In this document: positions 1-9,384 of the stretch, piece after piece
Layout: each line of letters begins with the position of its first letter
Numbering within the stretch: position 1 is the first letter of the stretch
Assembly (NCBI RefSeq): GCF_027943255.1
Contig: NC_072896.1
Coordinates: 62,948,501 to 63,012,500 of the forward strand
Origin: Anastrepha obliqua
Taxonomy: Eukaryota; Arthropoda; Insecta; Diptera; Tephritidae
Reading direction: 5' to 3'
DNA: 64,000 bases
Made by a program: the position numbers and the translations under genes
Notes under the pieces: generated by a model
What the model saw: the letters and a program-made list of their open reading frames with translations, nothing else
Database searches by the model: none
What the model was told of the DNA's origin: nothing

Positions 1-440
1 TGGAAAGAGTATGCCAAAATTGGACTAAGGGGATGGACCATTTGAAGCGCACTCGCGGTCAACATTTGCATGAAATATTCTTCAAACATTAAATTATATG
101 GACTGTACTATCGATTTAAATAAAAATTGCATGCATTTTCCTGAATTTTTTTTAAAAACTTTCCTATAGCTCTTAAAAAATCACCATTTATTATCATAAC
201 GCCTACATATATTTTTTAAGCATATGTTATATACTAAACGTAAATATAATCACTAGGCTGACTCAATTTCTCTAAATCCGAAAATTTCACCGCCAAATAA
301 GTGAATGAGTGAGTGACGGTATAAATGTGCGCTAATAATTATGGACAGAATTCTTCAATTTGAACACGGTTTCTAATTTCTTCTGGAATGTTTTTGTTAG
401 CATAAATTATATAAACTATAAGCCAAACAATTTATTTGTA
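1..440. other. AT-rich non-coding stretch, nothing recognised
   Basis: No convincing reading frame, repeat boundary or RNA gene was seen here. Confidence 0.4.
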
Positions 441-832
441 GGCAGTTCTCATCCGAGTCTTCGCTTTCGTTTTCATCATGACCGTCCTAATGTATGGCGC
501 ACAAGCTTGGACGATGAAAATATTCGATGAAGCGTCGCTTGGAGTGTTCTGAGAGAAATATTCTGCAGAAGATTTCTGGACCTTTTTACATTGGTAACGG
601 CGAGTTTTACAAGCATTAAGTATATTCGATACGGCACCAGCTGGTGGTAGCAGAGGAAGAGGAAAGTCTCCTCTGAGTTGAAAAGATCAGGTGGCGAAGG
701 ATTTGGCTTCACTTGGTGTGCCCAACTGGCACTGGTTAGCACGCGGAAAGGAACGACTAGCGTGCTTTGTTAATCTCGGCAAAAATCGGATAAGCGGTTG
801 TCGCGCTAATCAAGAAGAAGAAGATGCCAGAA
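441..832 (+). pseudogene. 3' end of an RTE-clade LINE (decayed)
   Basis: The + strand encodes, across several frames, the end of an RTE-type LINE protein: a piece reading LMYGAQAW, then a tail resembling the family's 'GRGRPxLRWxDQVxxDLxSLGVxNW' block (here VAKDLASLGVPNWHWLAR near 691-745). It finishes with a 3' UTR ending in gcggttgtcgcgctaatc followed by AAG repeats. The same 3' end closes the RTE copy near 13.05-13.09 kb. Stops and frameshifts interrupt the frame, so it is a dead, 5'-truncated copy. No target duplication was identified. Confidence 0.6.
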
Positions 833-1740
833 ATATTTTAAGAAACTATAATATTATTTTTGAACTGCAACAAATCAAAAATAACAACCGGTTTTTAGCA
901 TTATAATTTTTGAACTTCTTCTGCGTTAATAAAATATATGATTTATTTATTATTATTATTAAAATTAAAAAAAGGGAAAGCTTAAAAAAGAAAAATACAG
1001 TTTGGGTGTATGTTCGATGTGCGTGGAACTCCACGAAACTGGGGTGGACAATGTATGCTCTCCGACTTCTGTATCTGCTAATTTGTTATTACGCTGCTGA
1101 CTGCTTTTTCGTACATATTCTGCTTTAACGGTATCGCAGCGAATAGTGAAAGTATACATATATACATATAAATATGTATATAAATTTTTTTTTTTGTAGT
1201 GCGTTTTGTTGTCCAATTTTAACACTCCTTTCCTATGGAAGCAAAACAAAAATATGAACCACCTTAATGTATTCACATATTCATGTATGTATTTCGGTAC
1301 AATTGTTTGTTTATTTTTTTTCTTCACACAGGCATCATTAATGAGCTTAAAATTTTATTAACATATTGCCAATGATGGCATAAGCCCTTTGCTCTTACGC
1401 CAGCCACAACAGCAACATCCAACCCTTCTACTCGCCAATAGAAACACACTTCTTTGTATGAATTCACATGCATAAGCACAAGATTATATGAAAAAGTGCA
1501 ATGCTTGAGAATTTGTGCTAAATTTAATTTAATACTCATTGAAATTTTGTCGACGGTGGCGTGCACCCTTTCGCCATTGAACGCGCAGGCCATATACTTT
1601 TTGTTTTGCTTACAAATGATTACATAAATGCTCACACATATTTACATATAATATATACATATATATAAACATATATATCTATGTACATGCATATGCATTA
1701 TATATTGTCTTCTCCATCTGCAGAAATTACGACCACTACT
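833..1740. other. Non-coding AT-rich stretch with TA/CA microsatellite patches
   Basis: Runs such as tatacatatatacatataaatatg near 1153-1175 and 1645-1700 are simple sequence. The small open frames here are AT-biased and show no protein family signal. Confidence 0.4.
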
Positions 1741-1844
1741 TAACCGCAACAGCTTAGCGACGCGTCTATTGCATCGAAAACAACTTCGACCAGCCCGGCC
1801 AACCAGCCAGCCAGCCAAACAAATTTCCGTTCTATTCGCTCGCA

Positions 1845-2249
1845 GTTACACATCAGCACGATTTGGTGACAGTCGCCGTTGTTAAATAGAACCAATTGTT
1901 CACAGTTCATGCAATTTGCTAGTCATTTTTTGCCTCGATCCGTTCAATCGTTACAAAACACGCTCCGACAATTGCTCGACACGCAGCGATAAAGCCTCAT
2001 CAGTTTTTACATTCAGTTGGCGCGTAATTTCTCGCCATTCGTTTGTTTTGATAATTTGTGCGTGGAATTATCTCCGTAAATTGTGCGTCACGTGGCATGC
2101 AACTACAAGCAATAACTTTCTAAAATCGCAAGTGATTTTACTCAGTCGGTGCGCGCTTTTCTTCCTCACACAGTGGTACAAAAGCTTACTTCGGAGCAGA
2201 AAGTTGCTTGGAGCATTTCGCACATACATACACACATAAAGGACGCTTT
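1845..2249 (+). promoter_or_regulatory. Candidate promoter and non-coding first exon
   Basis: This block is more GC-balanced than its surroundings and free of recognisable transposon sequence. It carries initiator matches (TCAGTT near 2012-2017 and TCAGTC at 2142-2147) and ends in a strong donor-like gtgagt at 2250. No TATA box at -30 was seen. It could be an upstream first exon of the Eaat1-like gene, or of the gene whose possible last exon sits at 16141. The assignment is inference and needs transcript data. Confidence 0.3.
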
Positions 2250-3280
2250 GTGAGTCCTAGAAAATGTGAATAGTTTTTTAAGTGACCTTTTAACTGTATG
2301 CGTAGTTACGAAAGAAACGCTTTTTGCGTGCGATTTTTTGTTTGTTGTTATTTTACTTTTCTTTTCACTAAAATGTTTATTGATTTTTAATTAGCATATG
2401 GCGCATACATATATTATGCATTACATACACTTGTGTTAGCACTAAGGGTATACAAATTTTCGAAGGTCTTCAAGTATTGATTCCCGACCACTCAAAGCTA
2501 AGAATATATAATTCAAGTGCGATCGGTTTAAATTTGTTGGAAACGTTGTGAGATCAAAAGTTTTGATGCGCTTTATTGTTAATTTTATCATTTAATTCAT
2601 TACGCAGTGGGTGCATTTTTTAAGTCCACATACAAGTACAAACAAGGTTTGAGCGCAGCTCCAGCACAGCATTTAAGAGTTTCATAAAAGACGCGTTGAT
2701 ATGCCCAGAATGTGACTCGGAAGCTTCCACCGATGTATTGAAGGAGGAGGAACATTGAAGGAGGAAGCATTTGTGGTATTCTCTGTCTATTCTCACAGTG
2801 CGATCGTAAAAGTTACTCAATTATTTACATTTATTTATTCAACAATTCATTAGCACAAAAGGATCATGACTGCATCAACAAAGTTTATGAGTAGAATAAA
2901 ATACCAAATTCACAGGAATATCAGTAAAATAAATGGAAATAATTTCAAGATAATACGGTTGCATACTCGACTGGGATATATGCAGATAGCAATACTCATA
3001 GTGCAATATTATGTGTCAGTTAGCGAAAGTATGAAAATAGAATTTTTGGGGTTAGCTTATAATTTCGATGTTAGTAATCTGTGTTGGTTCCTCCTTTTAT
3101 TACATATTAACTTCTGATAGTCGTCGAGACATCAATTTGATTCAGTTTTTTTATAATATTATGGTTTGACCAGTTTTTGACCGTTCGAGATTAATACTTT
3201 TGAGTTCAAAAGTTTTGATGAATAAAAAAAACAAATTTATATTCAATCAAATTTAAACTCTTCTTTATTGAATCTATCTT
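2250..3280. other. Non-coding stretch, nothing firmly recognised
   Basis: No family-level similarity was recognised. The left limit of the adjacent LTR remnant is uncertain and could reach as far as about 3190. Confidence 0.35.
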
Positions 3281-3492
3281 AATAATTCTGTTCTAATTCT
3301 GTTTAATTGTTTACCGTTTATTTGTCAAGTGCCGAAAATGCAAGTGTGGCTAAAAGGTGAATTTATGTTCAATAAAAATATAAGTTGCATTATTGCACTT
3401 TTAATTCTGCACTGCAATTCCAGACGGCACATGGCGGAAATGCAAGTTTAGTTAAATTATGTACATATGTATTAAGGGGTTTAACTATAACA
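3280..3492 (-). repeat. Putative 3' LTR of an LTR retrotransposon remnant
   Basis: Read on the - strand it starts TGTTATAGTTAAACCCC and continues through blocks also found at 5390-5518 (the TTCACCTTTT..GCC, CGGCACTTG and GGTAAACAATT segments). Just upstream on the - strand lies ACGGTGGGGA (+ strand 3493-3502), which looks like a polypurine tract. The two copies are diverged by substitutions and indels, so the element is old. The left end is uncertain. Confidence 0.5.
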
Positions 3493-3619
3493 TCCCCACC
3501 GTTAGTTTGAGGCTCCGACGAAATATACAAAATAGACATCTTTTTTCTTGTGTTATTCGAAAAAACTATTGTTAACAAAATAATTATGACTATGATTATT
3601 GCGCTAATGCTGATATTAA

Positions 3620-4446
3620 GGTTATGTTCAGAAACGCATTATAATGCGTAGTACTTGCAGCGCTGGCAGCACTGTCAATGTGACAATTCATGCAACTGAT
3701 AGATTTGTTGAAAAATTCCAAATAGATTTGTTGCATTTATGAACGCGCTGTGCAGTAAAATGGAATTGTTACTAAGTTTGGTCAGGGACGATGTATATGA
3801 GGAAAAAACCGATAGTCTTTTATTAAATTTAAGAAAAAAAAAACCGTGTAAAGCTTAAAAGAAGGACATATCTTGTCAAAAGTTAAATATCAAAATGGAA
3901 AATACCCAAAAATAAGTCCTTTTTTGAAGCCATGATGTTGATTCTCTACCGGATGTATTGTTTCTTTTTTTTATTCGCTTATATGTGATGAGTAAATTAG
4001 AAAATTTTCGCTGGGCGATGTTTCTATCTATTTTTAAATCTTTATTAACTTTTTTTACTTCATCTACGACCTTAGCCCAGAGCACGCTCTTTTTCCTCCT
4101 TCCCGACGTGAACTCGTTCTCCATGCTCAGTCGGACTCCGATGTACTAAAGTAATCACTAAAACCAAGAAAAGTATAATAAAATAAAGTTTAAATATCGT
4201 ATTTTTCAGCAATTTTTGCATTAAAAGCTAAAATAAATAATTAAATACCCACTTTTCATCAGACATCATATTAGCGTAATCAGCGGCAGTGTGAAAATTT
4301 TTGCTGCAAATAATGCACGACTTTTGATACAAAAATGACGTTTAAGAACGCGTTGCATTTGCAGTACTGCCATATTTGCATTTTTGAACGCACTGCTCAC
4401 TCTGAAATGGTATGTTGCGCATTATAATGCATTGTTGAACATACTC
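3620..4446 (-). mobile_element. Non-autonomous PIF/Harbinger-like DNA transposon
   Basis: The ends are imperfect inverted repeats: ggttatgttcagaaacgc on the left and, reversed, gagtatgttcaacaatgc on the right, each followed by cattataatgcg. The element is bracketed by the direct trinucleotide TAA (3617-3619 and 4447-4449), matching the TWA target preference of PIF/Harbinger elements. It is only 827 bp and lacks a DDE nuclease gene, but keeps the Myb-like frame at 3876-4124. It sits inside the LTR-retrotransposon remnant and is therefore younger than it. Confidence 0.6.
3876..4124 (-). pseudogene. Myb/SANT-like (trihelix) DNA-binding protein fragment of the Harbinger-like element
   Basis: The - strand frame of 82 codons begins MENEFTSGRRKK and contains a basic, helix-rich stretch with a tryptophan (LWAKVVDEV) and the IAQRKFSNLL..YKRIK pattern. 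This is typical of the Myb/SANT-like domain encoded beside the nuclease in PIF/Harbinger transposons. It ends soon after the domain, so it is either the first exon of the accessory gene or a truncated remnant. DNA-binding function is inferred from the pattern; no partner nuclease remains in the element. Confidence 0.5.
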
Positions 4447-4866
4447 TAATTAAACTTTAATATACATTTTGTTTGATAATTTGTTGAATTGACATGTTTT
4501 CCTTGTTCTAAGTACAGCGATTCTAATTTTAAGCCGCCTATTGTTTAATTTCTTCTTTCTTTTATTTTTGTTAGGGAGTTTGGTAAAATGAATTTGTCAA
4601 AATTTTTAATTTTTGTATTAAAAAATATTATATTAAGTGTTTGGATTTCATAGTTTTCAAATTTAATCATAAAGTTTCCTTTCTGTTTTATTTCAATTTT
4701 ATTATGTGTTATCTTTGAATCAAAATTCTTAAATGTAAGTATTCCGGGGATTATGTCTTCTACTTCAGTTTCTTTGCAGTCTTGCATATCGCAGTATGCT
4801 TCTTCAAAACTGATAATATTTAATAAATATGAGCCATTATACTCTAATTATTTTTATTTACGTTAA

Positions 4867-4891
4867 TTAATAATTAATTAATTAATTAATT
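4867..4891. repeat. (TTAA)n simple repeat
   Basis: A run of ttaattaat units. A related ttaattaatttcct motif recurs at about 4882-4895 and 4910-4924. Confidence 0.7.
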
Positions 4892-4980
4892 TCCTAACAA
4901 AATCTTAAGTTAATTAATTTCCTAATTTTCTGCTATCTCTTTGTTGTCCTTGTCGAAGTAAATTTAAACTTTTCCTACCT

Positions 4981-5137
4981 TTGTCTGTTAGACTGGATGA
5001 GTCCTTTTGATGCCCTTCCGTTGGGCGGAATGAAGCTGTTCTTCGCCTTTTATTTTCACTTTGTCTGTTAGGCTGGGTGGGTCGTTTCGATGTCGTTCTG
5101 TTGGGCGGAATGAAGCTGTTCTTAGCCTTCTTCACTT
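4981..5137. repeat. Tandem duplication of an about 80-bp unit
   Basis: Two adjacent units begin ttgtctgtta (4981 and 5061), share ttgggcggaatgaagctgtt, and end near ttttcact / ttcactt. They create an internal protein repeat in the - strand frame 4914-5135 of the LTR remnant. Confidence 0.75.
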
Positions 5138-5387
5138 TGGTTTTAATTTATAGTAGCAAACCTTTGCTTACTATGTTTTCAGTGGAAACATTTTTTTTTT
5201 GTTTTTTTGGGTTTTTTTAATTTATAGGAGCAATCTTTTGCTCATAAATATTTTCACCGTTGTGGCAATCTTTAGCCCACAATTTCGCGAAAAAAAATAT
5301 TTTCGGTACCGCACTAAGAAACATAAATTCACTTATCTTCACTTTTATGATGGGTAAGATGATTGGGGCATTTTACCGACTGCGCGA

Positions 5388-5518
5388 CTTTTGAACAATT
5401 CTGTAGAATTGTTTACCGTGTATTTGGCAAGTGCCGGAAATGCAAATTCGGCAAAAAGGTGAATTTAATGTTCAACATAAGTTGATTTATGTATGTATTA
5501 AGGGGTTTAACTATAACA
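5388..5518 (-). repeat. Putative 5' LTR of the LTR retrotransposon remnant
   Basis: Its - strand start, TGTTATAGTTAAACCCC, and its GGTAAACAATT and CGGCACTTG blocks match the copy ending at 3492. It is followed on the - strand by the tRNA-Ser-like primer-binding site. It is shorter than the other copy because of internal deletions. Confidence 0.5.
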
Positions 5519-5745
5519 ATTAATCACACTCCTAAGAGTTTTAGCGCTATTGTCCAACATTTTCATTTGGGTTAAGGTCAGAGCTAAAGGCAATCCATTC
5601 TAAAATTGGTCTGTTTTTCGCAGCCAAAAACTCTTTTTGCTTTGGAAGCATGAAGGGCTGCGTTTTCATACTGGAAAGCCCTCTCTTCAACGAAATTATT
5701 AGCAAAAAAAAAAAATAATAAGTACTTCGTCTAGAAGTTCTATAA
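5519..5745 (-). pseudogene. Tc1-like transposase remnant, C-terminal side
   Basis: The - strand shows a decayed Tc1-type catalytic region: ELLDEVL, then a degenerate 'FQxxNAxxHxSK' block (here FQYENAALHASK), and in a shifted frame DLNPNENVG, which matches the DLNPIENxW motif around the third catalytic residue. Frameshifts and stops interrupt it. The D,D41D element at 5748-7060 interrupts this gene; its N-terminal continuation is at 7063-7165. Confidence 0.6.
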
Positions 5746-5747
5746 TA

Positions 5748-7060
5748 CAGGGTGGCTGATGAATTTTGCTACATTAAGAAACTCAAATAACTTTTTTTTT
5801 AGTGTATGGAATTCATTTATTTTTTTTTCAAGTTGAAGGTCATTAAATTTTATTAAATGTAGCTTAACTAGTTTTAAAAATAATTGAATTTAAATGCCCC
5901 CCATGCTCGTTGACACAAGTGCGGCGTCTTAGTAAAAAGTTGTTCATTGCTGCTTTGAGAGTTGCGACAGGAATAGCCGCAATTGTTGCCCGAATGGATT
6001 GTTTTAGTTCATCCAAATTTGTTGGCTTTGTTTTATAAACTTCTTGTTTACATAAACCCCACAAGAAAAAGTCAGGTGCAGTAAGGTCAGGCGACCTGGG
6101 GGGCCAACGAAATTCGGAGTTTCTTGAAATCAGTTTATTGGGAAATTTTCGTCGCAACTCTGTCATAACAGTCTGGGATATGTGAGACGTTGCCCCATCT
6201 TGTTGAAACCACACAGAGTTGAAAGGAATTCTCTTTCGGCGTAGTTCTGGATAGAAAAATTCTTTCAGCATTTTCAAATAACGGTCTCCAGTAACCGTAA
6301 CGGTGTGACCATTTTCTTCAAAAAAATAAGGCCCGACAATACAGCGTGAAGAAACCGCACACCACACTGTCACGCGAAGAGAATGCAATTCCGTCTCGTG
6401 GAGTATCTGTGGGTTAGAAGTACTCCATATTCGACAATTTTGTTTGTTCACATTGCCGTTTAATACGAAATGGGCCTCATCAGACATGAAAAGGCAGTTT
6501 AACATGTTTTGGTCTTCTTCCACTATTTGCAGGATCTTCTGGCAAAATTCCAAGCGAATCGGCAAGTCTGCTGCATTCAGTTTGTTAACCATTTGTATTT
6601 TGTAGGGAAATAAGTCTAAATCTTTGTGCATTATTGTTTGCAAAGACTGTCGGCTGACATCAAGTTGAGCAGATAAGCTTCTTGTTGAAACCCTTGGATT
6701 GCTTTGTATAGCTGCAGCTACAGCAGCGATCGTTTCCTCCGTCCGAACTGGTGGGTTTCGATGATAAGGCCTTCTTGCGACTGTTCCTTGCTCAGCAAAA
6801 TTATTCACCAGTCTCATTATGGTCCATCTGCTCGGGGGATCGCCGCCAAATATCCGCCTGTACTCTCTCTGTACCAAAACTACGGACTCCAGTTCGTGAT
6901 AGTGGCGGACTATCCAAATTCTTGTTTGCGTGTCCCAGTTATCCATTTTAATAAATTTTAAAGATCAATCTGCAAATTAAAACAAAAATGGAACAGATAA
7001 CTTAAAAAGAAAAAAAGTTATTCAATTTTTTTTTGGTAGCGGCTTTCATCAGCCCCCCTG
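5748..7060 (-). mobile_element. Apparently complete D,D41D mariner-family transposon
   Basis: The element starts cagggtggctgatgaa and ends, reversed, caggggggctgatgaa. The imperfect inverted repeats extend about 45 bp to a shared ataact. It is flanked by TA at 5746-5747 and 7061-7062, the canonical Tc1/mariner target duplication. The length of 1313 bp is typical for a full-size mariner. One uninterrupted transposase gene fills the interior. It is inserted in a Tc1-like remnant whose halves rejoin across it. Confidence 0.85.
5864..6946 (-). CDS. Full-length D,D41D mariner-like transposase, 360 aa
   Basis: This is a DDE/D cut-and-paste transposase that would act on the inverted repeats of its own element. 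Residues 1-110 form the paired helix-turn-helix DNA-binding region. The nuclease core shows MSDEAHF (Asp156), WFQQDGA (Asp250) and PPRSPDLTAPDFF (Asp292). There are 41 residues between the second and third aspartates, the spacing reported for the rosa-type mariners of tephritid flies. The C-terminal GGHLN motif common to this group is present. The frame has no stop or frameshift and begins 15-20 bases downstream of an A-rich leader. All catalytic residues are present, so activity is possible but not shown. Confidence 0.85.
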   Translation of the reverse strand: MDNWDTQTRIWIVRHYHELESVVLVQREYRRIFGGDPPSRWTIMRLVNNFAEQGTVARRPYHRNPPVRTEETIAAVAAAIQSNPRVSTRSLSAQLDVSRQSLQTIMHKDLDLFPYKIQMVNKLNAADLPIRLEFCQKILQIVEEDQNMLNCLFMSDEAHFVLNGNVNKQNCRIWSTSNPQILHETELHSLRVTVWCAVSSRCIVGPYFFEENGHTVTVTGDRYLKMLKEFFYPELRRKRIPFNSVWFQQDGATSHISQTVMTELRRKFPNKLISRNSEFRWPPRSPDLTAPDFFLWGLCKQEVYKTKPTNLDELKQSIRATIAAIPVATLKAAMNNFLLRRRTCVNEHGGHLNSIIFKTS

Positions 7061-7062
7061 TA

Positions 7063-7165
7063 TATACTTGACACTATTCATTTTTGTGGATATAAAATAT
7101 ATGGGCGCTTTGCCTTTGACACTAACGGCTGCCAAAGCTATGACAGAAGTCTCTCCGAAGTTACG
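7063..7165 (-). pseudogene. Tc1-like transposase remnant, central part
   Basis: Read on the - strand this gives NFGETSVI..AAVSVKGKAPIYFISTKMNSVKY, which matches the Tc1 block 'NFGGGSVMVWGAFS..G..P..FI...MNS..Y'. The codon reading then continues across the TA of the inserted element into ELLDEVL at 5745. This shows that the mariner-family element landed inside an older Tc1 copy. Confidence 0.6.
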
Positions 7166-9384
7166 AGCTTCGTCTTTGTCTAGCTCATCTAACGGTTGGG
7201 CCTGCGGGGTTAGATGAGTGGGTTTGATGGGGCATGTGCCTTCACATGCCGGACATACGTTTAGTATGTCGGGTCGATTCTGGTAGGGTAGGAATTTAAC
7301 CTGCTACAGTATCCAGAAAGTAATTGTGCCAGTGATACTCACGGGGCACTCACGAGGAAGCTGGAGTTCTTCATCTACTATGGGTGGCGGTGGGACTCCG
7401 ATGACGGCATTGGGGGGTCGGGAGCTTAAGAATGTGGTAAGAGTCATCCGATGAATGTCGTTAATTGTGTTTCTGTACACTGTTCGATCCAGTAATTGTC
7501 GGTCTGTTTCGTCCTGGATCTCGTCCGCGTAGTTGAGGAGGTGCCTCCTGACATGCCTGGCAGGCAGCTCAGGCTCAAGCAGGTGTATGCGTGGATGGGA
7601 CCTGAAGTAACGTGGACTTCGAGGGGGAAAGTTGTAGGTTCCTCGCAATGAAGAAGCGAGAAAGGTAGGCGAGTTAGTCGTTTGCCTTGGCGCACAGGCC
7701 ATCAATTTCATTGCCCGACGCCATTATCGTGCAGTCGTCGGCGTAGGAGGCCAGGGACTCCCTATGGTGGCTGGGGGAGTTTGGGTTGAGCCCGCGGCTT
7801 ATCTGAGTGTTAATGACGGTGAGTGCTGTGGTGGTACTGTACACTCTTCGGAATCCATGCTGGTGTGAGGCTGCGATCAGGTGTTTCATGTAGAGTGGGA
7901 GTAGAAGAGCTTTAAGAGTCTTCACTACTGGGAAAGGAGGGTTATCGGACGATACAAAGTATAACAGAAGATTTCATTTTAGCAGTGGCCCCCTTAACCT
8001 CATCGCTGGAGGATTCAAGTGATGCCCTGTTGTTCGTCAGTTTGTGCAGCCATCTGGTGGCACTTCGCTTGGGTCCGTCCGTCGGATGATGCAATATGAA
8101 TTGTCGACTAAAATAGCTCGCACATCTCTTCGAGTCCTACGAAATACAACCGTTGAAGGTGATATCCACCTTGTCGTTGTGCTTAGTCGGGTTCGACAGG
8201 CCCTTTACGGTGGACCAGAGCTTACTCACACCAGAGGTGAAGTTGCAATACTTCACTTGTTCTTCCTATTTAGTGCGTTTGTGTTGGATTACCAGTTGCC
8301 AGATCTCCAAATTGAGATCCTTTATGCGAGGATCCCCGGGATCGGCTTGGCGTAGGTGGTCACGCTCGTTTGACAGAACAGCTGCATCAGCTGGGAAATT
8401 GGGACACATGTCCCGGATCCTTTCAGCAGTTATGAAGCGGCAGGTCTCTCGATCTAGATGATAATGGGCAAGTGGTCTGATGCAAGCGATAGCATAGGCC
8501 TCCAGGTTATGCTATTTATCATACCGGAACTAGCAATTGTAATGTCAGGCGAGCTGCTGAAATTACTCACTATCCTGGTGGGGGCGTCGTCGTTTACTGT
8601 GCTAAATGTTCAATCGTCTATCTGCTCTGCTAATTGTGCCTCCTACGATCATTTGGTAGGCTTCAATGCCAAAGATCGTGATGCGCATTGAAGTCACCTA
8701 CTACCAATCGGTTTTCACCCCTGATGAGCGCACCTACATCAGGGTGATATCCTGCCGGGCAGCAGGTGACAGGGCGTATGTATATATTAAAGATTTCGAG
8801 CTCGGCTTCGTCTGACCGGACAGTTATACCTTGACATTCTAAGGTGCTGTCCCTGCAGTAATTGCCTTCATCGATGAGACGATACTGCACTGCATGGTGG
8901 ACTATGAACGCTAGCTCTCCATCATTGTCTCGCTCACGATTCTTTCTGTGCACGTTGTAGCCATCACTAGTGATCAGGGAGGAGCTATCTTAATTCCATG
9001 ACGGCTCATGAAGTCGACTATCTCGTCTATCTTTCTCATGAGTCCATTGCAGGTCGGTTGGAGGAGCTTGAAGGTCCTAGGGAGTATAGTCGTAAGTCGG
9101 GGAGTAAGGGTCGCGTGAGGTTGTCTGCGTTGGTCCTGCTGTGCGTAGTTGTTGCGGCCTGATGTTGACGAGCGGCCGCGCCACGGGGGCAGTTGCGGGT
9201 ACAGAGCCCTGCAGCAGGGGGCAAAGAAGTCACGTGCCCACCTACGGGTGGTGCGCAGGCCAGAGCATCTCCGAAAGTGGCACCAGCTATTGCAAGAATT
9301 GCACTTGACTGATGTCAGGTTCCGAGGAACCCTGGTCTGACTATGCGGGGGGTTTGTGAATATGCACTTTTTTCTGGATAACAA
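7166..9384 (-). pseudogene. Decayed jockey-like non-LTR retrotransposon (LINE)
   Basis: The - strand carries LINE domains in order, in several frames. These are a cysteine-rich knuckle (CNSCNSWCHFRRCSGL) with the start of the endonuclease (8974-9384), an APE-type endonuclease segment ending VVGDFNAHHDLWH (8663-8953), a linker (8040-8460), a small reverse-transcriptase piece with SYADDC (7674-7925), and a C-terminal block with CPACEGT near 7240. Much of the reverse transcriptase is deleted and stops and frameshifts are frequent. Another copy of the same family is at 49990-51001. Confidence 0.75.

Larger units (their letters stand above)
3493..5389 (-). mobile_element. Internal remnant of an LTR retrotransposon, probably Ty3/gypsy type
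   Basis: It lies between the two LTR-like copies. Next to the right-hand LTR, + strand 5376-5387 reads on the - strand as a near match (11 of 12) to TGGCGCAGTCGG. That is the primer-binding site expected for tRNA-Ser priming, as in several insect gypsy-group elements. Only about 1 kb of internal sequence remains once the Harbinger-like insertion at 3620-4446 is subtracted, so gag-pol is almost wholly lost. Two - strand frames survive (4545-4787 and 4914-5135). The second is basic and proline-rich and carries a tandem duplication; neither could be assigned to a domain. Old and non-functional. Confidence 0.5.
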
